Positions 24,859 through 33,759 of a stretch of 64,000 nt of DNA are shown here, piece after piece (positions within the stretch are counted from its first letter, which is position 1; each line of letters begins with the position of its first letter). The stretch is taken from contig NZ_FOXS01000002.1 of the NCBI RefSeq assembly GCF_900115775.1, positions 713,129 to 777,128 of the forward strand, given 5' to 3'. The translations under genes were made by a program, and so were the position numbers. This stretch comes from Hymenobacter arizonensis (GTDB lineage Bacteria; Bacteroidota; Bacteroidia; Cytophagales; Hymenobacteraceae). The notes below the pieces were generated by a model. That model was not told where the DNA came from and made no database searches. It saw nothing but the letters and a program-made list of their open reading frames with translations.

Positions 24859-26634
24859 ATGAGCCGCTTCTTGTTTGTGTTTCTGTTTGTGCTAAGCTTT
24901 GGGCCGACCCTCGCCCAAACGCCCCTCACGGCCGGTGGTGCCTACGACTACCTGCAAGGCGAGCGGGCCCGCGTGCGGAAGGTGGTGGGCAAGGCCGATA
25001 ACCCGCCTGCCGACAGCCTTCGCAAGGGCATCCGCCTCTTGCAGGAAGCGCTGGCCTACTACCATCGCCCAGATGTAGCGACCTTGGCGAAAACCAGCAA
25101 ATTCCTCTACTTCCGCCAAAGCGACATTTTACTGGACATGGCCGTGCTGCAAAGCAAGCTGGGCCAGCCAGGCGCCGCTGCGGCCTCGCTGCGGCAGATT
25201 TTGACCCCGGAATATGGCAGCGCTTACGTGCAGTGGATTCTTCAGAACCCCGCCCTGGCGTCAGCCCGAAAAGACCCCGCCCTCAAGCAAGCGCTGGACC
25301 AAGCCGCTACCCTCGACAACGTCTTCAACGCCAAAGCCCTGGCCACGCCCTACCAGCCCAACCTGAGCCCTGCCGAAAAAGTGGCGGGCCTCTCGAAGCT
25401 GTGGGCCGAAGCCAAGTACAACTTCGCTTACTTTGACCACCTGCCCGGCTTCAACTGGGACCAAGCTTACCTGGACTACCTGCCCAAGGTGCAGAACACC
25501 ACCAGTACCCTGGCCTACTACCGGGTGCTGCAACAGTTCTACGCCCAACTGCACGATGGCCACACCGATGTGTCGGTCGCCGATGGGCCATTAGTTGACT
25601 CTGTGTATGCGCGCCCGCCGCTAGTGGCGCACTTGGTGGAAGGCCGGGTACTGGTGCGGCAGGTGCGGCACGACAGCCTGCGTCGCACTGGCATCGAGCC
25701 GGGCCTGGAAATCGTTCGGATTGACGGCCTGCCCGCTGTGGCCTACGCCAACCAATACGTGCGCCCGTTCCAGAGCGGCTCGACCACTCAAAACGTGGAC
25801 GTGCAGACCTACACGTACAACCTGCTGCGCGGCCCCAAAACCCGGCCCGTCCGCCTAGAATTTCGGGACGGCAAGGGCCGAACCTTCGCCCGGACGCTGC
25901 CGCGCGGCGGCTACGGCAAGCTGCTGCCCTACGAGGCAGTGCGCCTGCGGTTTCTGCCGGGCAACGTGGCGTATCTGCAAGTCAATGAGTTTGAAACTGA
26001 CTTGGGCTTTCAGCGCTTCGCGGCCGCTTTCGATTCCATTCGGTCCGCCAGCGCCCTCATCGTCGACCTGCGTCTGAACGGCGGCGGCAACGGCAGCAAC
26101 GGCTTCCGCATACTGAGCTACCTCACCGACAAGCCCTACCGCACGGGCCGCTACCAGTCGCGTATCTACAGCGCCGTGGGGCGGGCGCGGGGCGAGGGCA
26201 TCACATTTGAAGCCGTGGATACCGCCAGTGTATTTTCGCCGGCCGGCGGGGCCAAGTATTACGCGAAGCCGGTGGCCGTGCTCATCAGCGGGGCCACGTT
26301 TTCGGCGGCCGAAGACTTCTGCGCCGCCTACGTGGGCCTGAAGCGTGGCGCCCTGGTGGGCGAACCCACGGGCGGTAGCACCGGGCAGCCGCTCAGTTTT
26401 GCCCTACCCGGAGGCCTGATGGCGCGCGTCTGCACCAAGCGCGACGCTTATCCCGACGGCACCGAGTGGAATGGCCAGGGCATTCAGCCCACCGTGGCGG
26501 CGCGCCCTACGGTAGCGGCACTACAGGCCGGGCAAGACCCCGTGCTGGCGGCGGCGCTGCGCCACCTGGGAGCACCGGCCAAGGTTGCCACTCAAAAAAC
26601 ACGGCCCAAACCAGGAAAAGCCGCAATGCAATAG
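24859..26634 (+). CDS. S41-family peptidase (C-terminal processing peptidase type), secreted
   Basis: The ATG at 24859 begins a signal peptide (MSRFLFVFLFVLSFG, ending TLAQ). Residues about 25-165 are helical and repeat-like; an S41 core follows from about 190. The probable nucleophile is the serine of GATFSAAEDF, close to VGEPTGGSTG, and YLQVNEFETD with IVDLRLNGGGNGSNG is the usual region before it. A PDZ-like segment may lie near 255-330. The C-terminus is Lys-rich. It should cut periplasmic proteins or peptides. It follows the permeases by 139 bases and may belong to the same export module, though its role there is unknown. Confidence 0.88.
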   Translation: MSRFLFVFLFVLSFGPTLAQTPLTAGGAYDYLQGERARVRKVVGKADNPPADSLRKGIRLLQEALAYYHRPDVATLAKTSKFLYFRQSDILLDMAVLQSKLGQPGAAAASLRQILTPEYGSAYVQWILQNPALASARKDPALKQALDQAATLDNVFNAKALATPYQPNLSPAEKVAGLSKLWAEAKYNFAYFDHLPGFNWDQAYLDYLPKVQNTTSTLAYYRVLQQFYAQLHDGHTDVSVADGPLVDSVYARPPLVAHLVEGRVLVRQVRHDSLRRTGIEPGLEIVRIDGLPAVAYANQYVRPFQSGSTTQNVDVQTYTYNLLRGPKTRPVRLEFRDGKGRTFARTLPRGGYGKLLPYEAVRLRFLPGNVAYLQVNEFETDLGFQRFAAAFDSIRSASALIVDLRLNGGGNGSNGFRILSYLTDKPYRTGRYQSRIYSAVGRARGEGITFEAVDTASVFSPAGGAKYYAKPVAVLISGATFSAAEDFCAAYVGLKRGALVGEPTGGSTGQPLSFALPGGLMARVCTKRDAYPDGTEWNGQGIQPTVAARPTVAALQAGQDPVLAAALRHLGAPAKVATQKTRPKPGKAAMQ

Positions 26635-26731
26635 ATTGGGCGTTGTCATAATCTTCTTCGCCAGTTGATGACGACCGGTGCGCACCTTTAAATACAGCCT
26701 TCTTACACACTTCACCTTTCACACCTTTTTT

Positions 26732-27436
26732 ATGAAAAACATCACCACCCTCGCCCTGCTTTGGCTGCTGGCCTTGGTACCCGCCCTAGCCCAGACCTCT
26801 TCCGAAACCCGCTCCGTGAGCACATTCAGCGCCATAGATGTGAGCAGCGGCATCGAATTGAACCTGGTGGCAGGCCAGCCCCAGCGCGTGGACGTGAGCG
26901 CCGAAACGCCGGAGCTGCGCGAACGCATCAAAACGGAAGTGCGCAACGGCGTGCTTAAAATCAGCTTCGACCGCAAGGTGAGCGAAATGTTCGGCAAGAG
27001 CAGCTTCGTGAAAAACCTGCGTGTGAACGTGACCGCCGCTCAACTTACGGCGCTGAGCGCCAGCAGCGGCAGCACCGTCACGGTGGCGGGGCCCTACGCC
27101 ACCGAAACCCTGAAACTAGAAGTCTCGTCGGGCGCGGTGCTCAAAGCCAACTTCACGGCTACATCGCTGGAGGCGCAAGTGAGCAGCGGCGGCGTGGCCA
27201 CGGTAGCGGGCAAAATCCAGCGGCTCGACGTGCGCTCTTCCAGTGGCGGCGTTTTCAAAGGCGCCGACTTGCAAGCTGCCCGGTGCGATGCCTCGGCGTC
27301 GAGCGGCGGCACCATTGCGGTTGCCGTGCAGGAAACGCTGGCGGCCAAGGCTTCGAGCGGTGGCGAGGTGCGCTACAGCGGCTCGCCTTCCGTGAGCAAA
27401 AACACCAGCTCCGGCGGCAGCGTCCGGGGGCGCTAA
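26732..27436 (+). CDS. secreted GIN-domain (DUF2807) protein
   Basis: The ATG at 26732 begins a signal peptide (MKNITTLALLWLLALVPALA, cut before QTSSE). The mature protein is one GIN domain, a right-handed beta-helix built of short repeats visible as regularly spaced SSG motifs (SASSGSTV, EVSSGAVL, QVSSGGVA, RSSSGGVF, SASSGGTI, KASSGGEV). This is common in Bacteroidota and often called putative auto-transporter adhesin; the function is not established. It ends with SSGGSVRGR. It sits between the S41 peptidase and the two-component regulators. Confidence 0.88.
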   Translation: MKNITTLALLWLLALVPALAQTSSETRSVSTFSAIDVSSGIELNLVAGQPQRVDVSAETPELRERIKTEVRNGVLKISFDRKVSEMFGKSSFVKNLRVNVTAAQLTALSASSGSTVTVAGPYATETLKLEVSSGAVLKANFTATSLEAQVSSGGVATVAGKIQRLDVRSSSGGVFKGADLQAARCDASASSGGTIAVAVQETLAAKASSGGEVRYSGSPSVSKNTSSGGSVRGR

Positions 27437-27449
27437 GGGCTAGCTTTCA

Positions 27450-27566
27450 GTAGCGCGACCGTGCCCGGCAGGGACTTTGTAGTTCGCGTCCCCGGCGGAA
27501 ACCCGAACGAATTTAATGGCGCGGGGACGCGAACTACAGATTCTCTGCCGGGCACGGTCGCGCTAC
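27450..27566. repeat. intergenic palindrome, family A
   Basis: Long arms beginning GTAGCGCGACCGTGCCCGGC at 27450 have a near-exact complement ending at 27566. The centre has a second inner stem (GCGTCCCC / GGGGACGC). It shares the GTAGCGCG...CCCGG core and GGGACTTTGTAGT with the repeats at 990 and 32091. Confidence 0.8.
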
Positions 27567-27619
27567 GGCCCTTGACCCCGTCTTTTTTCCATCCTTCGCA
27601 CCTTCTCTTTTCTGCAATC

Positions 27620-29032
27620 ATGTTTCTCATCGTCGACGACGACATCGCCGTACGAACGTCGCTCAAGCTGCTGCTGAAGCAGGCTGGCTACCCCGCGCAA
27701 GCCGTGGCCACGCCCGCCGAGGCCCTGGCTGTGGTGCGCGAAACGCCGCCCCAGCTGGTGCTCATGGACATGAACTTCTCGCTGGCCACCACCGGCGAAG
27801 ACGGCCTAGCCCTCCTGCGCCAGGTAAAGCAGGTGGCGCCGCAGGTGCCGGTTATTCTCATCACGGGCTGGGGCTCCATCGGCCTGGCCGTGGAGGGCAT
27901 GAAGGCCGGCGCCGCCGAATTCGTGACCAAACCATGGCACAACGACGCTCTGCTCCAAACCATTCGCACGGTGCTGGGCCTGCACGAAAGCGCCGAGCCC
28001 AGCGCGGCCGAAGCCACCGGCACGGCCACTACCCGCCGCCAGCTCGACAAGCAATATCAGTTTGCCGACATCGTGGGGCAGGACGCTCAGTTGCTGCACG
28101 TGCTGCGCCAGGTGGGCCAAGTGGCGCGCACCGACGCCTCGGTGCTGATTGAGGGCGAGAGCGGCACGGGCAAGGAGCTAATCGCCGAGGCCATTCACCG
28201 CAACAGCCATCGCCGCGGGCAGCCGTTTGTCAAAGTGAACCTGGGCGGCATCTCCTCCTCGCTTTTCGAGAGCGAGATGTTCGGCCACCGCCGCGGCGCC
28301 TTCACCGACGCTAAAACCGACCGGCTGGGCCGCTTTGAGCTGGCCAACGGCGGCACCATTTTCCTGGATGAGATTGGCGAGCTAGAGCTGGCCAGCCAGG
28401 TAAAGCTGCTGCGCGTGCTGCAAGACCGCACCTACGAAGTGCTGGGCGACAGCAAGCCCCGCCGCCTTGATATCCGCGTGATTGCCGCCACCAACCGCAA
28501 CCTGGCCGAAATGGTAGCCCAGGGCCGCTTTCGCGAGGACCTGTTCTACCGCATCAATCTCATCACGGTGCGCCTGCCGGCCCTGCGCGAGCGTCCGCAA
28601 GACATTCCCCTGCTCACCCAGCACTTCATTGGCCAGCTGCGCACCACCTACCAGCGCCCGGCCCTGAAGGTGGGCACCCGCGCCCTGCACTGGCTCCGCG
28701 AGCAGCTATTGCCCGGCAACATCCGCGAGTTGAAAAACCTGGTGGAGCGCGCCGTGCTCGTGAGTGGCAAAGACGAGCTGGGCCCCGAAGACTTCCAGGC
28801 CAATGCCTTAACGGGTTCGGCGCAGCGCCTGGCAGCCAGCCACCTCGACTCCGGCGAGCTGCCCGCCCCCGGCACCATGACGCTCGACGAGCTGGAGGCA
28901 CACATGATTCGGCAGGCGCTGAGCCATTACGACGGCAACATCAGCCGGGTAGCCAAGGCGTTGGGCCTGAGCCGTGGCGCCCTTTACCGGCGCCTGGAGA
29001 AGCACGCCATTCCATTTGACACAGCCGAGTAG
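27620..29032 (+). CDS. sigma-54-dependent response regulator, NtrC type
   Basis: The ATG at 27620 gives MFLIVDDDIAVRTSLK, the typical receiver start; the frame upstream runs through a repeat. The receiver (1-120) has the acidic pair DDD and the phospho-acceptor Asp50 in LVLMDMNFS. The AAA+ domain (about 155-385) has Walker A GESGTGKE, the sigma-54 contact loop as GAFTDA instead of GAFTGA, and Walker B GTIFLDEIGE. A Fis-type HTH ends the protein (NISRVAKALGLSRGALYRRL). It activates sigma-54 promoters after phosphorylation. Its kinase is probably the next gene, and the candidate target is the promoter at 15747. Confidence 0.95.
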   Translation: MFLIVDDDIAVRTSLKLLLKQAGYPAQAVATPAEALAVVRETPPQLVLMDMNFSLATTGEDGLALLRQVKQVAPQVPVILITGWGSIGLAVEGMKAGAAEFVTKPWHNDALLQTIRTVLGLHESAEPSAAEATGTATTRRQLDKQYQFADIVGQDAQLLHVLRQVGQVARTDASVLIEGESGTGKELIAEAIHRNSHRRGQPFVKVNLGGISSSLFESEMFGHRRGAFTDAKTDRLGRFELANGGTIFLDEIGELELASQVKLLRVLQDRTYEVLGDSKPRRLDIRVIAATNRNLAEMVAQGRFREDLFYRINLITVRLPALRERPQDIPLLTQHFIGQLRTTYQRPALKVGTRALHWLREQLLPGNIRELKNLVERAVLVSGKDELGPEDFQANALTGSAQRLAASHLDSGELPAPGTMTLDELEAHMIRQALSHYDGNISRVAKALGLSRGALYRRLEKHAIPFDTAE

Positions 29033-29050
29033 AGCTAAAAACATGGTATT

Positions 29051-29149
29051 AACTCGTCTGTCGTGCTGACGAAGGAAACATCTTATCAGGTAAGTACGAT
29101 GCATTGTGGCTTGAAAAGGTGCTTCCTTCGTCAGCATGACAGACGAGTT
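29051..29149. repeat. intergenic palindrome, family C
   Basis: The arms AACTCGTCTGTCGTGCTGAC (29051) and its complement ending at 29149 pair over more than 25 bases with one or two mismatches, then open into a loop of about 35 bases. The inner part, GCTGACGAAGGAAACATCTT, matches the other family C copies. Confidence 0.75.
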
Positions 29150-29185
29150 ACGGTGCCCAATTAGTCGCTTCGCAGATTACCCCTC

Positions 29186-30502
29186 ATGACGCTCCGCACC
29201 AAGTTCCTCCTGTTTGTCGTCATCATTCACACCGTGCTGATTGGGCTGGCAGCCCAGCTGCGCCTCACCAACCCGGTGCTGTTTGTGGCGGCAGAAGTGC
29301 TGCTGCTGGTAAGCATTGTCCTGACCGTGCAGCTGTACCGGGGGTTTGTGCGGCCGTTTCAACTCATTGCGGCGGGCACTACGGCCATTCAGGCCAAAGA
29401 TTTCTCCATGAAATTTGTGCCCGTGGGCCAGCACGAGATGGACCAGCTCATCACCGTGTACAATCAGATGATAGACGCGCTGCGGCGCGAGCGGGTGAGC
29501 CAACACGAAAAAAGCTTCCTGCTCGAACGCCTCATCCAAGCCTCGCCGGCCGGCATCCTCATTCTGGATTTCGAAGGACGAATAGAGGGCGTGAATGCGG
29601 CCGTTGAGCGGTTCTTGGGCCAACCGGCTGCCGAGCTACTGGGTCAGCTTCCGGCCCAGCTACCTGGCGCGTGGGGCCCGGCCCTGGCCGCTCTCACCGA
29701 AAATCAGCCCCAGGCCCTGCGCCTTTCCGGCCTGCAAACCTACCGGGCCCACGCCGCCCATTTTCTGGACCGGGGTTTCACGCGCCGCTTCATCGTGCTC
29801 GAAGAGCTGACCCAGGAGCTGATTCAGCAGGAAAAGCAAGCCTACAGCAAGCTGATTCGAATGATGTCGCACGAAATCAACAACTCCATTGGCGCCATCA
29901 ACTCCATTCTGCATAGCTTCCACCACTACGCACCGCAGCTGGACCCTGCCGACCAGCCCGATTTTACGCAGGCGCTCGACGTGAGCATCACCCGCAACAC
30001 CCAGCTGGCCAACTTCATCGCCAATTTTGCGCGCCTAGTACGCCTGCCGGCCCCCACGCTTCAGCCCACCGATTTGCACGCGTTGCTGCGCAGCATCTGC
30101 CGGCTACTGCAGCCCCAAAGCGAAGAGCGGCGCATAAAGTGGCATTTGGAAATTCCGGCCGCGCCGCTGGTGCTGCCCCTCGATGCGCAGCAAATCGAGC
30201 AGGCGCTGCTCAACATTGCCAAAAATGCCCTGGAGGCCATTGGGCACGATGGCAACATCTGGGTGCGCACCCAAGTCCAGCCGCCCATGGTCGCCATTGA
30301 AAACGACGGCCCCGGCCTGAGCCCCGAAGTGAGCCAACGCCTGTTCACTCCTTTTTTCAGCACCAAGCGCGACGGTCAAGGCATCGGCCTCACGCTGGTG
30401 CGAGACATTCTGCTGGCCCACGGTTTTGCCTTCCGCTTGCACACCGGAGACAATGGCCGAACTGCGTTTTCGATTCAGCTAACCCAAGGCCAAGAGAAGT
30501 AA
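29186..30502 (+). CDS. membrane sensor histidine kinase (NtrY-like)
   Basis: Two membrane segments near residues 6-25 and 32-52 leave almost no periplasmic loop, so it probably senses within the membrane or cytoplasm. A HAMP-like linker is followed by a PAS-like region (about 115-200), then the H-box RMMSHEINNS with His229, the N-box NIAKNALEAI, and ATP-lid motifs DGPGLSPE and GQGIGLTLVRDI. The H-box with HEINN is typical of kinases for NtrC-type regulators. It follows such a regulator by about 150 bases across a repeat and is its likely partner. Confidence 0.93.
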   Translation: MTLRTKFLLFVVIIHTVLIGLAAQLRLTNPVLFVAAEVLLLVSIVLTVQLYRGFVRPFQLIAAGTTAIQAKDFSMKFVPVGQHEMDQLITVYNQMIDALRRERVSQHEKSFLLERLIQASPAGILILDFEGRIEGVNAAVERFLGQPAAELLGQLPAQLPGAWGPALAALTENQPQALRLSGLQTYRAHAAHFLDRGFTRRFIVLEELTQELIQQEKQAYSKLIRMMSHEINNSIGAINSILHSFHHYAPQLDPADQPDFTQALDVSITRNTQLANFIANFARLVRLPAPTLQPTDLHALLRSICRLLQPQSEERRIKWHLEIPAAPLVLPLDAQQIEQALLNIAKNALEAIGHDGNIWVRTQVQPPMVAIENDGPGLSPEVSQRLFTPFFSTKRDGQGIGLTLVRDILLAHGFAFRLHTGDNGRTAFSIQLTQGQEK

Positions 30503-30566
30503 GTAATTTGTTTGATAGGCTTAAAATGCAAAGGGGTGTTTGAGCGAAAAAGTATCATTATTTGAT

Positions 30567-30593
30567 TTTGCCCCTTTAAATTATAGGGGCAAA
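30567..30593 (+). terminator. weak hairpin after the kinase gene
   Basis: The stem TTTGCCCCT (30567-30575) pairs with 30585-30593 around a 9-base AT loop, with an A/T-rich flank. It could end the kinase transcript. It is less convincing than the GC-rich ones because no clean T-run follows on the plus strand. Confidence 0.45.
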
Positions 30594-30643
30594 TAAATTA
30601 AAGTGTAATTTAGTGGCTACAACACTCATAAAATTACACCGGT

Positions 30644-32062
30644 ATGACTCGCAAACAGTACTTAGCCTCAGCCTGTCTTGCTGTCCTGTTAATTCTGGCA
30701 CTAGTAGCCGCCTTGCTGCCCCAGGACCACCCCGATGCCAAACCCGATGCCTTTGTGGCTGCCGACCTAGCCTGGATGCTCACGGCTTCCGGGCTGGTGC
30801 TGTTCATGGTGCCCGGACTGGCGTTTTTCTACGGGGGCATGGTCAGCAAGCGCAGCGTCATTTCCACCATGCTGCAGAGCTTTATTTCGTTGGGTGTGAT
30901 ATCGGTGCTGTGGTACGTGGTGGGCTTCTCCCTGGCGTTTGGCGAGAGCATCGGCGGCGTCATCGGCAATCCCATGACTTTTTTGCTGTTCAACCACGTG
31001 GGCACGGCCCCGCATCCGCGCCTGGCTCCCAATTTGCCGCTGGTGCTATACGCGGCCTTCCAGCTGAAATTCGCCATCATCACGCCGGCCCTCATCAGCG
31101 GCGCTTTCGCCGAACGCATTCGGTTCTGGGGCTATTTGTTGTTTATCAGCCTATTCAGTCTGGTTATCTACTGCCCGCTGGCGCATTGGACCTGGCACCC
31201 CGATGGTTTCCTGTTCAAGTGGGGCGTGCTGGACTTTGCGGGCGGCACGGTAGTGCACATTTCGGCGGGCTTTGCCGCGCTGGCGGGCGCCTTGGCCCTG
31301 GGCCGGCGCGAAGCTCACAAGGCCGGTCATCAGCACATTCCGGTAAATATTCCGTTCGTGCTGCTGGGTACGGGCTTGCTGTGGTTTGGCTGGTTCGGCT
31401 TCAACTCCGGCTCGGCCCTGGCCGCTAACACGGTGGCGGTGCAGGCATTCTTCACTACGCACATGGCCTCAGCAGCCGCCATGCTCACCTGGATGCTTAT
31501 TGAAGCCGTGCGCGGGCAGCGGCCATCGGCTGTGGGCGCGGCAATAGGCGCAGTGGTGGGCCTGGTGGCCATTACGCCGGCGGCGGGCTACGTAAGCTAC
31601 GGCCCTGCTCTGTTCATCGGCGCCAGCGCGGCGGCCATTAGCGCCTGGGCCGTGGCCATGAAAAACCGCACCACCCTCGACGACACCCTCGACGTGTTTC
31701 CCTGCCACGGCGTCGGCGGCATTGTGGGCATGATTATGACGGCTGTTTTTGCCAAGGAAGGCGGGCTCATCACGGGTTCGACCACCCTATTCCTGCATCA
31801 TATCGGAGCGCTGGTATTTATCTCCGTCTTCACCTTCGGCGGTTCTTTCCTGCTCTACAAGTTCACCAACCTGCTCATTCCCATTAGGGTAAATGCCCGC
31901 CACGAGGCCGACGGCCTCGACGTGAGCCAGCACGGTGAAACGATGGCCCCAGCTCATGAGCCGCTGCCTATGGCCCCAGAACCGTACATCACCCCTGAGC
32001 AACTGGCATTGGGCACCTCTCAACTGCAGGCCAGCAACTGGCCGCTGGCCTCGAACGCGTAG
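30644..32062 (+). CDS. amt: ammonium transporter Amt
   Basis: Amt proteins conduct NH4+/NH3 across the inner membrane as trimers. The sequence shows an N-terminal membrane segment or signal, then eleven hydrophobic segments, the family phrases PGLAFFYGGMV and WFGWFGFNSGS, and the pore histidine pair in GGTVVHISAG and DVFPCHGVGG. Its 472 residues include a C-terminal cytoplasmic tail of about 55 residues that is longer than usual and rich in Pro, Ala and Leu. No glnK/PII gene is next to it, which is usual in many bacteria but unlike the frequent amtB-glnK pair. It precedes a family A repeat. Confidence 0.96.
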   Translation: MTRKQYLASACLAVLLILALVAALLPQDHPDAKPDAFVAADLAWMLTASGLVLFMVPGLAFFYGGMVSKRSVISTMLQSFISLGVISVLWYVVGFSLAFGESIGGVIGNPMTFLLFNHVGTAPHPRLAPNLPLVLYAAFQLKFAIITPALISGAFAERIRFWGYLLFISLFSLVIYCPLAHWTWHPDGFLFKWGVLDFAGGTVVHISAGFAALAGALALGRREAHKAGHQHIPVNIPFVLLGTGLLWFGWFGFNSGSALAANTVAVQAFFTTHMASAAAMLTWMLIEAVRGQRPSAVGAAIGAVVGLVAITPAAGYVSYGPALFIGASAAAISAWAVAMKNRTTLDDTLDVFPCHGVGGIVGMIMTAVFAKEGGLITGSTTLFLHHIGALVFISVFTFGGSFLLYKFTNLLIPIRVNARHEADGLDVSQHGETMAPAHEPLPMAPEPYITPEQLALGTSQLQASNWPLASNA

Positions 32063-32090
32063 CTAGCGCGCGGTTTCGGCGTCGTTCTTT

Positions 32091-32185
32091 AGTAACGCGG
32101 TCGTACCCGGAGGGACTTTTAGTCCGCGAATCCTGCAGTCAGTGGACTCGCGGACTAAAAGTCCCTCCGGGTACGACCGCGCTAC
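32091..32185. repeat. intergenic palindrome, family A
   Basis: The arms AGTAACGCGGTCGTACCCGG (32091) and its complement (ending 32185) also include GGGACTTTTAGTCCGCG and its partner, so more than 35 bases pair. Like the copies at 990 and 27450, it lies between genes, here convergent ones. Confidence 0.8.
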
Positions 32186-32216
32186 TTGCTGGCTATACAC
32201 TGAGCCCGAATCTGCG

Positions 32217-32927
32217 CTAGGTTCCGATTACAAACACCGTCGGAATCTTGTGCAGCTCCGGGGCAGGCAGGCGGCGCCAGTCGGCCACCGGCAGGGTCTT
32301 AATAAATTCCCCGGCCCCCGTCACGTCGGCCGCCACGCAGAGGCGCGTGCTGGGCTGCAGGTGCGCCAGCAAATCGGCAAAGAGGGCGCCGTTGCGGTAG
32401 GGTGTCTCAATGAACAGCTGCGACTGCTGCCGCTGCTGGGCCTCGCGCTCCAGCGTTTTAATAGCAGCTACGCGCGGCGCCTTCTCTATGGGCAAGTAGC
32501 CGTGAAAGGCAAATTGCTGCCCGTTCAGCCCCGAAGCCATCAGGGCCAGCAATAGAGAAGATGGCCCCACCAGTGGCACCACGCGCAGGCCCTGCCGGTG
32601 GGCCTCACGCACCAGCGCGGCGCCTGGGTCGGCAATGCCCGGGCAGCCGGCTTCGCTGAGAATACCGGCGTCCAAGCCTTCTTTCACCAGAGGCACCAGG
32701 GCGGCCCGCACTTCGGCATCGGTGCTGTCTTTGTCGATGACGGTGAACCGGATTTCCTCAATGACGCGGTGCGGGGCCACGCTTTTTACAAAGCGGCGGG
32801 CCGTGCGGGCGTTCTCAACCAGAAAATAGGGTAGGACCGCCACGGCGGCCACCACTTGCGGCGGCAGCACTTGCGGGGCGGTGTCGTCGGCGAGGGGCGT
32901 GGGGAGGAGGTACAGGGTAGCGGGCAT
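32217..32927 (-). CDS. tetrapyrrole-methylase-fold methyltransferase, RsmI-like
   Basis: The N-terminus MPATLYLLPTPLAD and the motif SEAGCPGIADPG correspond to the RsmI (YraL) family, which 2'-O-methylates C1402 of 16S rRNA; the domain also shows the VGPSSLLLALMASG segment. At 236 residues it is shorter than typical RsmI (about 280), so it may be a paralogue with another substrate; Bacteroidota genomes often carry such a second copy, which I recall but cannot check here. The ATG at 32927 is chosen; a GTG two codons up overlaps the promoter. A TTCCTTTG -7 element (32933-32940) ends only five bases before the ATG. Confidence 0.85.
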   Translation of the reverse strand: MPATLYLLPTPLADDTAPQVLPPQVVAAVAVLPYFLVENARTARRFVKSVAPHRVIEEIRFTVIDKDSTDAEVRAALVPLVKEGLDAGILSEAGCPGIADPGAALVREAHRQGLRVVPLVGPSSLLLALMASGLNGQQFAFHGYLPIEKAPRVAAIKTLEREAQQRQQSQLFIETPYRNGALFADLLAHLQPSTRLCVAADVTGAGEFIKTLPVADWRRLPAPELHKIPTVFVIGT

Positions 32928-33017
32928 GGGCACAAAGGAACGGCACCGCGGCTTGCCGCTGCCCTGGCCGAACCACCTGCGGGCCGGTTCGTAGGATAGG
33001 ACGCTTCTTTAGCCTCC

Positions 33018-33746
33018 GTGCCCGTGCCCGATACTTCTCGTTCCAGTCGCCTGCCGCTATATCTGTCGCTGGCTATCATTGCGCCGTTAGTAGGCGCTTA
33101 TTTTTTGTGGCCCGCTTTTCAAGTGGGTGTGCAGGAGGGCTGGGCCGTGTTGCGCACCGGCGACCAAGCCAAGGTGGCTGCCTGGGTGGCGCAGTTCGGG
33201 TACTGGGGGCCGGTGCTGGTGGTAGCCGTCATGGTCGCTCAGATGTTTCTGATTGTCATCAACAACGCGCTGCTGATACTGGTGTCGGTGCTGGCCTACG
33301 GGCCGTGGTGGGGCGGCCTGCTGGCGTGGGTGGGCGTGCTCACCGCCTCCAGCGTGGGCTACTGGCTGGGTCGCAGCCTGGGCGAGCCCGTGGTGCAGCG
33401 CCTGCTGGGCGAGAAAAGCGAGAAAAAAGTAGCTGGCTTTGTGGAGCAGTACGGCCTGGGAGCAGTGGCTGTGGCCCGGCTTACGCCCGTGGTGTCCAAC
33501 GATGCCATCAGCTTCGTGGCCGGAGCCATGCGCATGGGCTACTTCCGGTTTGTGGGGGTGACGGGCGTGGCCATTCTCCCGCTCATCGGGCTGCTGGCCT
33601 ACCTGGGCCAGGACAGCGACCGTCTGAAAACCGGCCTGCTGTGGGTGTCGGGCGTAGGCCTGATGCTGTTCGGCGGCTACATCTGGTGGAGCAAAACCCG
33701 CAACAAAGCGGACCGCCCGGTGTCGGGCGGTCCGTTGAGGAGCTGA
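33018..33746 (+). CDS. VTT-domain (TVP38/TMEM64, DedA-like) membrane protein
   Basis: It is an inner-membrane protein with about five or six hydrophobic segments. The VTT core spans about residues 70-195, with the motifs GPWWGGLLAWVGVLTASSVGYWLGRSLG (reentrant-loop region, given in part) and VARLTPVVSNDAISFVAGAM. The family is linked to lipid scrambling or envelope maintenance, but no function is fixed for this branch. The start is a GTG at 33018, with another GTG two codons later. It is divergent from the RsmI-like gene and convergent with the RCC1 protein, 13 bases from its stop. Confidence 0.9.
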   Translation: MPVPDTSRSSRLPLYLSLAIIAPLVGAYFLWPAFQVGVQEGWAVLRTGDQAKVAAWVAQFGYWGPVLVVAVMVAQMFLIVINNALLILVSVLAYGPWWGGLLAWVGVLTASSVGYWLGRSLGEPVVQRLLGEKSEKKVAGFVEQYGLGAVAVARLTPVVSNDAISFVAGAMRMGYFRFVGVTGVAILPLIGLLAYLGQDSDRLKTGLLWVSGVGLMLFGGYIWWSKTRNKADRPVSGGPLRS

Positions 33747-33759
33747 GCAATTCGATTTA

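Noticed and set aside
28283-28300. GAFTDA instead of GAFTGA as a defect of the sigma-54 regulator
   Set aside because: I recall this variant as common among Bacteroidota regulators, and all other AAA+ motifs are intact, so I do not treat it as loss of function.
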